A stretch of DNA of 6,792 nucleotides, from NCBI GenBank assembly GCA_946187475.1, contig CAMHRJ010000127.1, positions 1-6,792 on the forward strand, read 5' to 3'. Below, piece by piece: positions 6,478 through 6,792 of this stretch (position 1 is the stretch's first letter; each line of letters begins with the position of its first letter). The stretch comes from an uncultured Clostridia bacterium (GTDB lineage: Bacteria > Bacillota > Clostridia > Oscillospirales > Oscillospiraceae). The position numbers were made by a program, and so were the translations under genes. A model generated the notes under the pieces. It worked only from the letters and a program-made list of their open reading frames with translations, ran no database searches and was not told the DNA's origin.

Positions 6478-6792
6478 ATGACTTACCTGAATAAGAACAC
6501 CGAGCTGCAGCGGGGCTACAATCCTTATATCGACACCGCCGAGGACGATTACGGCACCATGATGGACGTGGGCCTGCTGCTCATGGAAGAAGGGGACACC
6601 TTCTCCATCTGCGAGGAAGAGAAGGAATGCGCGGTGCTGCTTTTCCAGGGCGCGGTGGAGATCGCCTGGAACGACAAGGCCGTGGAGGCCGAACGTCCGG
6701 ACTGCTTCCACCACGAGGCCTACTGCCTGCTGGCACCCCGGCGCACCCCCATCCGGCTCACCGCCCGCTGCCACAGCGAGATCTACATCCAG
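6478..6792 (+). CDS. iolB: 5-deoxy-glucuronate isomerase, N-terminal part
   Basis: The first 105 codons are present; the frame is still open at the window edge, and IolB proteins are about 270 aa, so roughly 40% is seen. IolB isomerises 5-deoxy-glucuronate to 2-deoxy-5-keto-gluconate, which normally goes on to the IolC kinase. The visible part fits the N-terminal cupin of IolB: a short lead, then GLLLMEEGDTFSI (32-44), ECAVLLFQGAVEIAW (50-64), a variable turn, and LLAPRRTPIRLTA (84-96), the alternating beta-strand pattern of the family. The C-terminal cupin with the metal ligands lies beyond the window. A GTGAGG site (6467-6472) overlaps the iolE stop, 5 nt before the ATG. The call rests on this pattern plus adjacency to iolE. 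Confidence 0.85.
   Translation, partial: MTYLNKNTELQRGYNPYIDTAEDDYGTMMDVGLLLMEEGDTFSICEEEKECAVLLFQGAVEIAWNDKAVEAERPDCFHHEAYCLLAPRRTPIRLTARCHSEIYIQ

Noticed and set aside
4440..6479. Minus-strand open frame of 679 codons opposite the dehydrogenase and iolE genes
   Set aside because: It spans two well-recognised plus-strand genes and the gap between them, has no recognisable motif, and is the kind of shadow frame that GC-rich third positions create.

Overview
The window is one uninterrupted plus-strand operon from what looks like a GC-rich anaerobic member of the Firmicutes/Clostridia. The evidence is the strong AGGAGG-type ribosome binding sites, the compact coupled genes, and a nickel hydroxyacid racemase homologue of the type common in fermenters. 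Base composition (about 60% GC by eye) and the inositol genes would fit gut Oscillospiraceae such as the Flavonifractor/Dysosmobacter group. That placement is inference from style and content, not from a marker gene.

Layout, all on the plus strand: (1) the 3' end of an archaeal-type (type II) glyceraldehyde-3-phosphate dehydrogenase, 2-139; (2) an archaeal-type phosphoglycerate kinase, 150-1409; (3) and (4) a transketolase split into an N-terminal TPP-binding subunit, 1411-2253, and a C-terminal subunit, 2250-3218; (5) a LarA-family nickel-pincer racemase/epimerase, 3215-4465; (6) an LDH2-family NAD(P)-dependent 2-hydroxyacid dehydrogenase, 4485-5549; (7) IolE, inosose dehydratase, 5568-6470; (8) the first 105 codons of IolB, 5-deoxy-glucuronate isomerase, 6478 to the window edge. 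Junctions are 4-bp overlaps or gaps of 1 to 19 bp. There is no room for an internal promoter or terminator, no stretch above 300 bases lacks a gene, and I saw no RNA gene, mobile element, repeat array or CRISPR.

Functionally, IolE and IolB are two steps of myo-inositol catabolism, in which inosose is dehydrated, the ring is opened (by IolD, not in this window), and 5-deoxy-glucuronate is isomerised to 2-deoxy-5-keto-gluconate (DKG). GAPDH and PGK are the lower-glycolysis steps that turn triose phosphate into 3-phosphoglycerate with ATP formation. The unexplained middle is the split transketolase plus the racemase/dehydrogenase pair. By hand alignment the C-terminal transketolase subunit keeps its catalytic Glu and His but has lost several residues that bind the sugar phosphate in ordinary transketolases.

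My main hypothesis is that this operon encodes a variant inositol pathway. DKG is formally a ketose with the D-threo configuration that transketolases prefer, so it could be a two-carbon donor. The leftover four-carbon hydroxy-oxo-acid could then be channelled, after an oxidation not encoded here, through the LarA-like and LDH2-like enzymes as a malate-type 2-hydroxyacid. This is inference; the gene assignments themselves are well supported.
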